Part shown: positions 18,100 through 26,811 of the stretch, one piece after another | Position numbering within the stretch: the stretch's first letter is position 1 | How the letters are laid out: the number at the start of each line of letters is the position of its first letter | Source of the DNA: Streptomyces ficellus | GTDB lineage: Bacteria; Actinomycetota; Actinomycetes; Streptomycetales; Streptomycetaceae | Assembly (NCBI RefSeq): GCF_030406405.1 | Contig: NZ_JAUEPL010000004.1 | Span: 184,173-248,172 of the forward strand | Reading direction: 5' to 3' | DNA length: 64,000 nt | Position numbers and translations under genes: made by a program | The notes under the pieces: generated by a model | Database searches by the model: none | The model's input: the letters and a program-made list of their open reading frames with translations, nothing else | Told to the model about the DNA's origin: nothing

Positions 18100-18351
18100 T
18101 CAGCGGCGCGCTTCCCACCACAGGATCAGCACCGTCACGGCGCCACTGCCCAACTTGTAGGCGACGCCCTGGAGGAAGTGGTGGTGGACACTGTGTCCAC
18201 CGTTTCCGCGCCATTTCCGCAGGTGACTGCGGATGGACGACAGCCACCTGTCCACCGGACGTGGATGCTTGTCTAATGGATTCACGCCAGGCTCCGTACT
18301 GGTGAAGTTGCGTTTCTCTGCGTTGCGACACCACGCAAGGAGCCCTCCCAA
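18100..18351 (-). CDS. Small hypothetical protein
   Basis: An 83-residue frame from ATG 18351 reading GGLLAWCRNAEKRNFTSTEP and HHFLQGVAYKLGSGAVTVL. A weak hydrophobic segment lies near the C-terminus. No family is recognised, and it overlaps a palindrome and half of a hairpin, so translation is doubtful. Nothing else is identifiable between 17800 and 18100. Confidence 0.25.
   Translation of the reverse strand: MGGLLAWCRNAEKRNFTSTEPGVNPLDKHPRPVDRWLSSIRSHLRKWRGNGGHSVHHHFLQGVAYKLGSGAVTVLILWWEARR
18184..18200. promoter_or_regulatory. Perfect palindrome, possible operator
   Basis: GTGGACACTGTGTCCAC is an 8-bp perfect inverted repeat around one central base. Its symmetry and size fit a dimeric repressor site. 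No nearby regulator is obvious. Confidence 0.3.
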
Positions 18352-18390
18352 CTCAGTGGCCTGGAAACCCGTCGGGAAGCAGGGCTCCTT
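18337..18390. terminator. Long-loop inverted repeat
   Basis: AAGGAGCCCT (18337-18346) is perfectly complementary to AGGGCTCCTT (18381-18390) with 34 bp between. It could be a weak terminator or a trace of an insertion-sequence end. Confidence 0.3.
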
Positions 18391-18932
18391 TCGAATTCTT
18401 GGAGTCTATCGACGGGTGATCGTGGCGCTGTAACTTGCGGCCGTAGCAGAGCGCTTGGCGACCTTTCCGATCTACAGGCTTGCTACACCCTGAGTACGTT
18501 ATAGGCCCTAAAACCCCAGGTACGACTCTGCATGCTGCGATGCCAGTAACTCTTCTCAGCAAGCACATCGCTTAAGCCTGTCAAACCAACTCCTCAAGGC
18601 GGAATCACTGTCGCACGCGGGTTCATACCGCTGTGCCTGTTGCCAGTGAGGATGCGTGAGGGTGGATAGGTCTGGCCGAGGGGAAGTGAGTCTGGCTGAG
18701 GTTCAACGGGCTTGAACTCGTCCTTAGTCCGGGCGCACCTGGTCCTCGCGGGATGAGTAACGCCTCGCCCCCGGCAGCTTCAATACCTGGGACTGATGCG
18801 GTTGGCCAGTTGAGAAAGGGGAGCGCGCCCACACGGCCCACCCAGCTCACCTCGCTGTCAACGCTCTGTGTCATTATGCGGACGCGTCCCAGGGGAGTGG
18901 GCCGCGGTCTACTGATTGCCAGGGGGTTGGGG
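18391..18932. other. Non-coding stretch, lower GC
   Basis: This 540-bp stretch has lower GC than its surroundings at 18400-18620. It holds no reading frame I can support on either strand. The end near 18933 must hold the promoter of the following membrane-protein gene, but I see no clear -35/-10 pair. Confidence 0.4.
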
Positions 18933-20027
18933 ATGGGCGCGGGTACGGAGTCGGACGGGTCGTCCAGGTCCGATGAGGAGTGGGAGCGGTTTCTGCGCGA
19001 GTCGGTGGCGGGTGCTGCCGACGCGCCCAAGGAGCCGTCGGCGCGGGCCCGCGATGTGGCAAAGCGGCTGCGCGCGGAGCCCGGCCGCGGCCTGGAGGGC
19101 TGGCGCAGCTACACGCCCGCGCGGCCGAAGCGGCGCACGGGCTGGTACGTGGTCGGGCTGCTGGCCTCGCTGGTGCTGCTGGTGGTGGCGCTCGCGCCGG
19201 GGCGGATAGTGGGCCTGTTCGCCGACGCTGACTCCCCGCTGCTCGCGGCCGAGACCGCCCGCCCGACCCAGGTACCCCCGGCGGAGGTCGCCCAACGCCC
19301 CACCATGGACGAACCGTTCCGCGGTTCGCCGGCGGCGGGCTGGGCGAGCGGAGCGGCGGGGATCACCGTGCCGAAGGCCGGAGCGGTCGGCTGGATGAGC
19401 GCGGCCGAGGTCGAGCGGGCCCTTGCCCGCAGCCGGGACTTCCTCGTCGCGTCCGGCCTGGACCGCGGCGTGCTGCGGGGCGAGCGCCCCGAGAAGGCGA
19501 TTGCCATGATCAACCCGCACCAGAAGGACGTCCAAGACCTTTTGAAAACCGCTTTCCGAACCCCGAGTGAGAAGAACGACCCCCTCCTGCTCTTCAGCCG
19601 CTTCCAGCCCTCCCGCACCCACCTGGTCGGCGACGTCGTGAAGACCCAGGGCCGGCTCACCTACCGGGAGGGTGAGCGCGGCGCGCTCCAGGTGACCGCC
19701 GACGTCACCTTCGTCTACCCGGTCACCCGCGCGGACGCGGGCGGCGACGACGAGATCGTGCGCACGATCGTCCGGCGCGAGCTGGTCCTGAGCTGGGACG
19801 ACCCTGACAAGGTGATCACCGAGCCGGGTACGTTCTCGATCGTTTCGTACAAGTACGACATGACCAACGGCGGCTGCGACGCTGCCGCGGGCTACCTCAC
19901 ACCGCCTTTCGGCACGGACCGCCGGGCGGACGAGGCCGGCACGGCGGTCGACCCGTATGACCGCAGCGCGCCGGTCGGGCGCGGCGAGTCCTCTGGGGAC
20001 GAGTGCGGGAGGGCGACGCGGTCCTAG
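18933..20027 (+). CDS. Membrane-anchored protein, unknown function
   Basis: 364 residues from ATG 18933, preceded by AGGGGG. The acidic N-terminus (SSRSDEEWERFLRESVAG) and basic cytoplasmic part lead to a single membrane helix (TGWYVVGLLASLVLLVVALA). A large outer domain of about 230 residues follows, with GWMSAAEVERALARSRDFLV, RFQPSRTHLVGDVVKTQGR and VTFVYPVTRADAGGDDEIVR. This looks like a common Streptomyces envelope protein of unknown role. The in-frame ATG at 18753 would add 60 residues that look non-coding. Confidence 0.8.
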   Translation: MGAGTESDGSSRSDEEWERFLRESVAGAADAPKEPSARARDVAKRLRAEPGRGLEGWRSYTPARPKRRTGWYVVGLLASLVLLVVALAPGRIVGLFADADSPLLAAETARPTQVPPAEVAQRPTMDEPFRGSPAAGWASGAAGITVPKAGAVGWMSAAEVERALARSRDFLVASGLDRGVLRGERPEKAIAMINPHQKDVQDLLKTAFRTPSEKNDPLLLFSRFQPSRTHLVGDVVKTQGRLTYREGERGALQVTADVTFVYPVTRADAGGDDEIVRTIVRRELVLSWDDPDKVITEPGTFSIVSYKYDMTNGGCDAAAGYLTPPFGTDRRADEAGTAVDPYDRSAPVGRGESSGDECGRATRS

Positions 20028-20033
20028 CGGGCG

Positions 20034-20197
20034 TTACTCGGTGGCCGCCACCCCAACCGCGAGGGTGATGAACATCCAGCCGGCGATCCGCTCCGAGCGC
20101 CGACGCCAGGCCGGTTGGCCGAGCGCCGCGCACAGCCGGTCGGCGACGTGCACGAGCACCAGCCAGTAGACGACGCCGATCGCGACATCGATCGCGC
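20034..20197 (-). pseudogene. LysE-family transporter, C-terminal fragment
   Basis: The frame reads IDVAIGVVYWLVLVHVADRL then RRRSERIAGWMFITLAVGVA to a stop at 20034. This is the last two helices of a LysE-type amino-acid exporter. It is cut at about 20197 by an IS5-type fragment. The other half is not in the window, so the insertion was followed by deletion. Confidence 0.6.
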
Positions 20198-20600
20198 AAG
20201 GCCGTTTCGTTCGGGCATCGGGCGGACCAGAGGAAGATGCCCGCGATGTGGAGGGCGGCCAGGTAGATGGTCGCGGACTTCTCGCAGCGGGTGGCGATGC
20301 CACGCCACTGCTTCAGGCGGTTGATGCACCGCTCGGCGGTGTTGCGCTGCGTGTAGGCATCACGGTCGAAGGCCGGTGGCCTGCCACCCTGGCTGCCCCG
20401 ACGCAGCCGTGGCTCCGCTGGTCGGCCGGGATGGGGATCGCTGCCCGGATTCCGCGCTTGCGCAGGTGCTCGCGGATCGCGCGGGAGGAGTACGCCCTGT
20501 CGGCCAGGACCACATCCGGCCTGGTGCGTGGCCGTCCTTTGCCGTAGGGCGACCCGCAGGCGGGCGTGTCGAAGGTGGCCAAGGGCTACAACCGTCGACG
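20198..20600 (-). pseudogene. IS5-family transposase, C-terminal fragment
   Basis: Two frames give RPDVVLADRAYSSRAIREHL then GGRPPAFDRDAYTQRNTAER and RCINRLKQWRGIATRCEKSA, ending HIAGIFLWSAR. This is the C-terminal half of an IS5-type DDE transposase, with the Asp of ADRAYSS and the Glu of TAERCINRLK. One frameshift lies near 20390, and the first half is absent. It separates the LysE remnant from the truncated amidase protein. Confidence 0.7.
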
Positions 20601-22251
20601 GCATTGTCCAGGCGTGGGCGGACGGCCAGCCCAACTACGGGGTGCGGCTGGCTGCCGTGGACGAGACGGACACGGTCACCTGGCGGCGCTACCGCTCCGC
20701 CAAACTACGTCGACGGTGTACACGACTCGGCGACTGAGCCGTCACTGATCGTCACCTACAACTCCGCACCGACGACGCCCACCGAGCTGAATGTCAGTCC
20801 GCTCAAGGCGGGGACCACACTCACGATCGCCGGGAGCCTGACGCCTGCACTCCGGGCCACGGTCGGCGACAGCGATGCCGAATCCGCTCTGGTGACGGAG
20901 TTCCAGGTCAAGGCGGATCCAGCCTTCGCCGATGCCACGTACACCTGGACCGGGAAGACGGCGGAGTTCGCTCCGGGCGCCGTCGCGACGACGCAGATTC
21001 CCACCGCGTCGGCGTTGCCGGACGGCAGCCATCTGCGGATGCGCGCGCGTACCAGCGACGGGACGGACACATCCGCCTGGTCCGGCTGGAAGACCTTCCG
21101 GGGCGACGCGAGCGCTGTCCTGCCCGCCGACCTTCTCACGCAGGTGCAGGCCGGGGCCACGGACACTGCCTCCCCCCTGATCACGGGCATCGTCACCTCA
21201 CCCAACGGTGGCATGATTGAGGCCCAGTTCCGGCTCGGTAATGCCGAGGGACATCAGACCCTGGCCAGGCAGCTCGTCCCCAACGGAGAGCGCGCCGACT
21301 TCCGGATTCCGGCCGATCGGCTCACTTCCGGCGGTCCCTTCCACTGGTCGATGAGAGCCTGCTAGGCGGGCAAGTGCTCCGCGTGGACCGCCAGCACAGC
21401 GATCACCCGGGGTTCCGGCACGGAGCCGACCCCAGCGCCCGCCGCTTCGTCGGTGGACGCCCCCGCTCACCAAGGCCACTGTCTGCACCGGTTCCGACGA
21501 CTGCGTAGGGCAGACCGGCAGCACCCTGAATGTCGGTAACGTCTCGGGCAAGAACTGGCGTACGTACCTCAAGGCCGACGTGTCGAAGATCCCGCCGGCG
21601 CGCGGGTGACCAACGCCGTGCTCAAGCTCCAGTCAAGCGCGACGACGCCCGACCTCGATGTGCAAGCCCGCAACGGCGCCTGGGCTCCGACAGGGACGGG
21701 AAGCGCACTGGACGCGGTCACAGCCGCCGAGGCCAACCTGACGGCCGGCCCGCCGTGGACGATCGATGTCACCGGCCTGGTCACCGGCTGGACCGACGGC
21801 GCGAACACCAACCACGGTTTGGTACTGCGTACGCCCGACGGCACGCCGAGCACGGCGGGCATCAGCTTCACTTCTGCCTCGCTCACGGTCGAGTACGGCG
21901 CTGCGACACGGCCGTCACCGCCCACCGAGGTCAGTGCCCGGGCCGGGGACAGCGGGGCTCTGATCACCTGGGGTGCCAGCAAGGACAGCTGATACAACGA
22001 CACGGTCCCCACCTACGAGGTGACGGCCGTAGACTCCTCCGGTGCTGCGGTGACCAAGCGGACAACAAGCGGCACGGACACCGTGATCAGCGGCCTGGCC
22101 AACGGCGCGTCGTACACCTTCCGGGTCAGCGCCTCGACCCCGTACGGCAGTAGCGACACCGCCATCAGCAACGTGGTCAAGCCGTTGAGCGGCCCCTGGA
22201 CAGCGCCACATACACCCAGACGCCGGCGAGTACCTCGAAGCCGGTGCTTCC
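20590..22251 (+). pseudogene. DNRLRE/Fn3 secreted protein, 5' part, truncated and frameshifted
   Basis: Starting next to the IS5 fragment, the sequence reads VDGIVQAWADGQPNYGVRL and SATEPSLIVTYNSAPTTP, the end of a DNRLRE module. Long Ig-like segments follow (TASALPDGSHLRMRARTSDG). A second DNRLRE-like module (VCTGSDDCVGQTGSTLNVGN, WTIDVTGLVTGWTDGANTNH) and an Fn3 domain (TYEVTAVDSSGAAVTKRTT) come next. Reading it needs about five frame changes plus a TGA near 21991. The signal peptide and N-terminus are missing. It belongs to the same original gene as 22252-23256. The second locus at 36491 has the same order. Confidence 0.65.
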
Positions 22252-23256
22252 TTGACGACCGGCACGCACAACAGTGCCACTGCCGCGGCGGCTGGCCGCC
22301 CGAACGCCGCCAAGTACTCGTGGCTGCTGAAGGCGGAGGAATCCTGGGTGATCGACACCCGAGACCCCCTTAAGGCAGACGGCCTCGCCTACACATCGAT
22401 CACCACCACCCTTTCCGACGCCCTGGTGATGCCCTCAAGCGACGGATCGGTGACCGTCCGCGCCGTGGTGAGTGAGCAGAGGACACTGGCCGACGCGCCC
22501 TCGGATCCGGAGACCAGCGAGGCGACCGTCCTCTACATCTTCTCCCGTGGAGACGCTCCCGTGGTACGGGGCAAAATGAACGCCGGTCAGTACGAACAGC
22601 GGCTGGCGAAGGACGACAGCGCCTTCGGTTCCGTCACCCACGGCACCGTGGAGAAGGACGGCTCGGCCACGGCGGCCACCCGGTCGCTCACCCTGCCTGC
22701 CAACACGTCCACGGCGTACGCGGCGCAGTACACGCCGTACGCCGCCATCAACGCCAGCGGCACGGCAAAGTGGGCGAGAGACCACTGGAACGACCGCCCG
22801 GAGTACAGCCAGGACTGCACCAACTACGTCTCCAAGGCGCTGTATCACGGTGGCGGCATGCGTATGAAGGGCGTGAACAAAGACAAGAGGAGCGCCGACA
22901 ACTGGGGGCGACTCAAGCACGCGTCACCGCCGCACTCCGGCGGTGGCTTCCACTACACCAACTCCCATAGCTGGACCGTCGCTGACACGATGCGTCTTTT
23001 CCTCACCCGGCACAGCGACGGCTTAGTGAACACGGAGACCAAGCAACAGTACGCCAAGGTCGGAGACGTGGTCCTGCTTAACTGGGCCGGCAAGGGAGGC
23101 TATGACCACGCCGGTGTCATCACCAAGATGGCCAACGGAAAGGCTTACGTGAGCGCACACAACAACAACCGCCTCAACCAGCGCCTCGATACCTACGTGA
23201 ACAGCCAGAGAGGCACCTGGGCGGACATCATCCGCGTCAAGCCAGGGTGGTACTGA
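22252..23256 (+). CDS. C-terminal amidase domain of a DNRLRE protein
   Basis: An intact 334-residue frame (TTG 22252). The last 170 residues match the putative amidase domain related to NlpC/P60 (papain-like). AKWARDHWNDRPEYSQDCTN is followed by YVSKALYHGG, with Cys189 as likely nucleophile. GDVVLLNWAGKGGYDHAGVI supplies His286, and VSAHNNNR the third residue. Such enzymes cut peptidoglycan stem peptides or other amide bonds. Its stop TGA overlaps the ATG of the next gene, arguing for coupled expression with a membrane-anchored partner. As part of a degraded secreted protein it may no longer be exported. Confidence 0.7.
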   Translation: MTTGTHNSATAAAAGRPNAAKYSWLLKAEESWVIDTRDPLKADGLAYTSITTTLSDALVMPSSDGSVTVRAVVSEQRTLADAPSDPETSEATVLYIFSRGDAPVVRGKMNAGQYEQRLAKDDSAFGSVTHGTVEKDGSATAATRSLTLPANTSTAYAAQYTPYAAINASGTAKWARDHWNDRPEYSQDCTNYVSKALYHGGGMRMKGVNKDKRSADNWGRLKHASPPHSGGGFHYTNSHSWTVADTMRLFLTRHSDGLVNTETKQQYAKVGDVVLLNWAGKGGYDHAGVITKMANGKAYVSAHNNNRLNQRLDTYVNSQRGTWADIIRVKPGWY

Positions 23257-23645
23257 TGCCGAAGGTCCCAGGAGCCAAGTGGGCCATAGGGGTGGGTCTG
23301 CCCCTGTGCCTCGGCGCAATCGCTCTCACGTGGTGGCTACTTCGAGAGCCCGCACCCTACGCCTTGCGGGACACTCCCGAGGTACATGTGACGGTTCGGC
23401 CTGCGGAGACCACCTACCCGGAGGCAAAAGAAGTCGCTCGCGAAGCTGAACTGGTCATCAAGGTGTACGTCCAGCGCCTTCGCGCGGGGGACGCTAGGGA
23501 TTTAGCCCGTATTGGTGCTCCGTGGTTCACGGACAGAGAGCGGGCTGCGCAGAGGGCGATCTCCAGGTATGCGTCACACGCTGACGAGCCGGTTGATGCG
23601 GTCGTATCGGACCCCGCACACCTGGTCTGGCCTCTGCGGAACTAG
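23256..23645 (+). CDS. Small membrane-anchored protein, candidate immunity partner
   Basis: 129 residues from ATG 23256, which overlaps the TGA of the amidase gene (TGATG). One N-terminal helix (WAIGVGLPLCLGAIALTWWL) anchors an outer domain with PETTYPEAKEVAREAELVIK-like text and RLRAGDARDLARIGAPWF. After the TAG at 23643, another frame continues SGGGRQVLDLTQDDDVWWLA to a TAA at about 23740, so the native protein was probably about 160 residues with a late frameshift. The lipoprotein at 39416 holds the same position after the second amidase gene. Immunity is an inference from that layout. Confidence 0.55.
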   Translation: MPKVPGAKWAIGVGLPLCLGAIALTWWLLREPAPYALRDTPEVHVTVRPAETTYPEAKEVAREAELVIKVYVQRLRAGDARDLARIGAPWFTDRERAAQRAISRYASHADEPVDAVVSDPAHLVWPLRN

Positions 23646-23799
23646 GCTTCAGCGGTGGGGGACGACAGGTGTTGGATCTGACCCAGGACGACGATGTGTG
23701 GTGGCTGGCACTGGGCGACGGTGATCCGGTGAAGCCCTAATAATCGGCATCTCATGAGAGATAGCGGCCGCCGCCCACAGGAGAGGACGTGGGCGGCGG

Positions 23800-23982
23800 T
23801 TGCCGCATCCTGTCGCCTACGCCCAGGCCGACGCTCCCGCCCGGCCGTTCGTCGCCGCGCTGACCGAGCTGGTCCAGGCACAGGCCGACACCACCGGCTT
23901 CGTCACGCTGCCCCGCTGGGCGGAGATCCTGAAGCGACACTTCCCGCTCGAGCTCCTCGACCCCGACCACACGACCCAATAG
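23800..23982 (+). CDS. Small hypothetical protein, 60 aa
   Basis: The frame reads RPFVAALTELVQAQADTTGF then VTLPRWAEILKRHFPLELLD. It looks like an alpha-helical protein or the tail of one. No ribosome-binding site is evident. I cannot assign a family. Confidence 0.35.
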   Translation: MPHPVAYAQADAPARPFVAALTELVQAQADTTGFVTLPRWAEILKRHFPLELLDPDHTTQ

Positions 23983-23996
23983 GGCCACAGGGCCGA

Positions 23997-24207
23997 CTAG
24001 TCAGCAGTGCCGGGGCGTCGGATGTCCGCGTTCACCCGCGCCTGCACCCCGGGCTCTCCCCGACGTACGCCATACCGGGGTGATCCCCGAGGTCGCCCAC
24101 TGCTGCTGAAGGGCGTCCATCACCGCGCGGCCGGTGTCTTCGTCGGTGGAGGTGATGTCCCGGACGAGCAGCCCGGGTTCGGCGATGTGCTGTTCGTCGA
24201 TGTGCAT
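23997..24207 (-). pseudogene. DUF6207-family protein, frameshifted
   Basis: ATG 24207 begins HIDEQHIAEPGLLVRDITST, then AVMDALQQQWATSGITPVWR. After one shift the expected tail appears: GEPGVQARVNADIRRPGTAD, ending TAG 23997-23999. This is a small Streptomyces family of unknown role, usually 60-75 residues. One indel near 24060 breaks the frame. Confidence 0.6.
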
Positions 24208-24477
24208 GACCCTGGCGACGACCCGGCGCGGTCTCCCGGTTCGCCGGCAGCCGTACGACCGCCCGGATGGGTGAGGGCCGTAGGCGTGCTGCCCGCGGCC
24301 GGTCGCGTGGGTGCGGCCGGGTCCGTAGACAGAGACAGGTGCGGCCTGCGGTCCGATGACAGGACGGGACCTTTAAGGCTGCTGCCCCCTCTCGCCGGGG
24401 TCCGCGCTACCCCGAGCGCGCGGGCCCCGGTGAAAGCCCGGGTCGCGCCGTGCGCAGTGCCGTCGTAGACAGAAGCT

Positions 24478-24675
24478 ATGAGCGAGGAGAACACGTCGTG
24501 GCATCCCGGTGAGATCGTGCCCGCCAGCGGGGGGATCTATGAATGCGGCTGCGGCGGCGAACACCACTGGAGCACCGACGTGAAGGGCCACCGCTTCCCG
24601 CCGCTGCCGTCGGGCTGCTCGGGCGAGTTCTGGACGCTGCAGAAGCCAGCGCATCCCGAGAGCTACCTCGGCTGA
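24478..24675 (+). CDS. Small cysteine-containing hypothetical protein
   Basis: 65 residues starting SEENTSWHPGEIVPASGGIY, then ECGCGGEHHWSTDVKGHRFP and PLPSGCSGEFW. The CGCGGEHH and C-terminal Cys/His residues could bind zinc. The pattern PGEIVPASG...Y...G...RFPP resembles the short YjzC-like proteins. No TM or signal. Function unknown; the frame looks well conserved and intact. Confidence 0.6.
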   Translation: MSEENTSWHPGEIVPASGGIYECGCGGEHHWSTDVKGHRFPPLPSGCSGEFWTLQKPAHPESYLG

Positions 24676-24785
24676 CCCAGGGCCTTGGGCGCGCAGTGGT
24701 GCTGAAGCCGCCCGTTGGAGCCGATGCTTCCCCAAGCCCGTGAGACGGTGGGCGCCGCTGCGGTGCCTGGGTGGCAGCTGGATGA

Positions 24786-25285
24786 TCAGCTTCGCCGGTC
24801 ATCGCCCTCGTCGACGCCTTCGGCTTCGATCTGCTCCTTGCGGACCTGGCCGTGCACTGTTCCTTCCTCGGCGTGCTCCTCGGTGTCCAGGCGTATCCGC
24901 TCCACGGGGACGGCCTCGGTCTGCACGACGGGTTTCTCTTCGTCGAGTGTGACCTCGTGCTCGGCCTCGCAAATCTCGGGGCCGGGCATGGCCTGGTCGA
25001 CGTTGGCGTCAGTGAGCGGCTCACGCTCAACACGGACCTCTTCGTGCCGCACGGGGACGGTCCGCTGGCCCTCCTCCGTCACCACATACTTGGGCAGGCG
25101 GGCCCGTCCTGCTTCACGGCGTTCGGTGCCGACATGCATCTGCTCCCCGGACCGCGTCATCGTCGTCACCGGAGCGCTGCATGGACGTATCACTGCGGGC
25201 CCAGCCGCCCTCGCCGGGCTCATTGGCCTGCTGCCACGCCGTGTCCCAGCCGATGCCGTAGTGCTCGTAGAGGCGGTGCTGGCAC
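24786..25285 (-). pseudogene. PRC-barrel/DUF2382 stress-type protein, truncated
   Basis: The intact end reads RLPKYVVTEEGQRTVPVRHE, REPLTDANVDQAMPGPEI and QTEAVPVERIRLDTEEHAEE, a DUF2382 domain. The preceding segment, LYEHYGIGWDTAWQQANEPG, which is the tail of a PRC-barrel domain, lies in another frame, so one frameshift exists near 25160. The first PRC half is missing. These proteins are common in stress-related loci of Streptomyces; the role is unknown. Confidence 0.6.
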
Positions 25286-25837
25286 GGACACCGCAATCAA
25301 ATGAGCACCAAAACCAACCCGGCCCACTACTCCGAGCGCTATCGGGACCATACGAACGGCCAACCTCACGCCCACCAGAAGTCCGACACCATCCGGCCGG
25401 ATTCAAAAGTGGAGCGCAACGCCGGCAGAGAGCCGGGGCAAGTCGGCCTCCCGGCCCCCGACGGGAGCGAGATCCCTACGGTAAGTCGGCGTTCTTCGCC
25501 GATGCTGTCTGCCCCGCTGCGGATGTGGTCCGCGCGATCAATGCCGATGCCGAGGCGATTTTCAACGCGCTGCCCTGCTCGCTGCTGACCTGGACGGCAG
25601 CGATCCCCAACGGACGGATCAGGCTGCTCGCGGCTGGGCGGGGTGCCGGGCGGGCCAGAATGAGAGCCCTGCCCGGGACCAGCCCCGGCTGATGTGTTCT
25701 TCCCTTTGCCTGCATACCTGGGTGGTGTCCGGTGGATCCTTCGGCGTGTTCGCTACAGGCTGCCGGTGTCGCCGCGCACAGTGAGGTCGTGGGGCCGCCC
25801 CCCTGGTGGCCTCGCTTCACGACGAATGGAGATGCCG
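25286..25837. other. Stretch without supported genes
   Basis: Frames such as the one at 25301 (STKTNPAHYSERYRDHTNGQ) and a plus-strand piece near 25490 look protein-like for 20-60 codons but break up, and I can match none to a family. No RNA gene or repeat is seen. Confidence 0.3.
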
Positions 25838-26251
25838 GTGAGCGTGGTCAGTGACAGCACGACGGGCGAGAAGCTTGCCGAGAGTCTGTTGGAGGGGGTG
25901 GTGAACGAGCCGATGAGGGCGGCGACGAAGTTGCTGGGGGCTCACAGCGATGGTTACTGGCTGCGGCGCATGACCAATGACCGGGAACTCGCGGCCCTGG
26001 TCGACCATCCGCTGATCGACCTCACCGGCCGGTATCCGACGGTCGGCTGGGACGGCGTCGGCCACCTCCTGAAGGCCCCAGGATGGTCCCGGGGGGCCTC
26101 CAGGAGTCAGGCGGCTGTGCTGGAGTTCGCCGCGTCCCTCGTGAGCCGGTGCCCCGTACAGCTCGGCAACGTGACCCGCGCGGTGGACGATGCCGAGTTC
26201 CAGCTGCTCCTGGAGGCCATGGAAAAGGCTTCGTACGGCGACCCCCGCTGA
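25838..26251 (+). CDS. Hypothetical protein, about 137 aa
   Basis: The frame reads SVVSDSTTGEKLAESLLEGV, NEPMRAATKLLGAHSDGYWL and VDHPLIDLTGRYPTVGWDGV, ending in a helical stretch NVTRAVDDAEFQLLLEAMEK. The GTG at 25838 has GGAG at ideal distance; ATGs at 25826 and 25832 are alternatives. Soluble, no signal peptide. No family recognised. Confidence 0.5.
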   Translation: MSVVSDSTTGEKLAESLLEGVVNEPMRAATKLLGAHSDGYWLRRMTNDRELAALVDHPLIDLTGRYPTVGWDGVGHLLKAPGWSRGASRSQAAVLEFAASLVSRCPVQLGNVTRAVDDAEFQLLLEAMEKASYGDPR

Positions 26252-26811
26252 GTGCGCGGGGTGCCCCTGACTGCACCGCGGCAGCGCACCGGCAACCGGA
26301 TGATGGGGGCGCTCTGGGTGCCGTGGCGCTTTGGCGGGCTGACGGTGGGGGCGTACGAAGGCCTGGTGAGCCGGCCCGGGTAGGCGAAGAACCTTGGGTC
26401 GGCCACGTTGAGTAGAGCGCTGATGTGGATGTGTACCCGGCTTGCTAACGGCTGGGTCCCGGTGAGGTTGCACGCCTACTGGCGTTCGTGTCGCGGGCCC
26501 GGGGCGTTGGTGGGGCATGGAAGGTTCCCACGGTGAGATCGCTCCGGGGTTGTCGGCGTCTGTGTACTGGCTGGACTCGCCGGTTCGCGTCGGTGACCAC
26601 TGGGTGATGTGTGCGCTGCTGCGGCAGACAGGTACCCGAGGCCGGCGGAGTGACGACCCGGTGGGTGCCGGGCCGGAGCCGGACAGCTCTGGATCCGGTG
26701 CGTCGGCTGGCGGGTGGGGGACGCGGTATGGGGGCGAGGACGGGCGGTGATGCTCTACACCGCGATGATTACGGTTATGGGGCGATGGTGGCTGTAGCGC
26801 TGAGCTTGTTG
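26252..26811. other. Stretch without supported genes
   Basis: The only candidate is a 77-codon frame at 26517-26750 (SASVYWLDSPVRVGDHWVMC), whose second half is low-complexity Gly/Arg. I do not consider it convincing. No repeat, RNA or terminator is evident. Confidence 0.3.

Noticed and set aside
16487..18334. 615-codon minus-strand frame across the Tn3 region
   Set aside because: It is an Arg/Pro-rich shadow; the true transposase frame is the one holding the DDE motifs.
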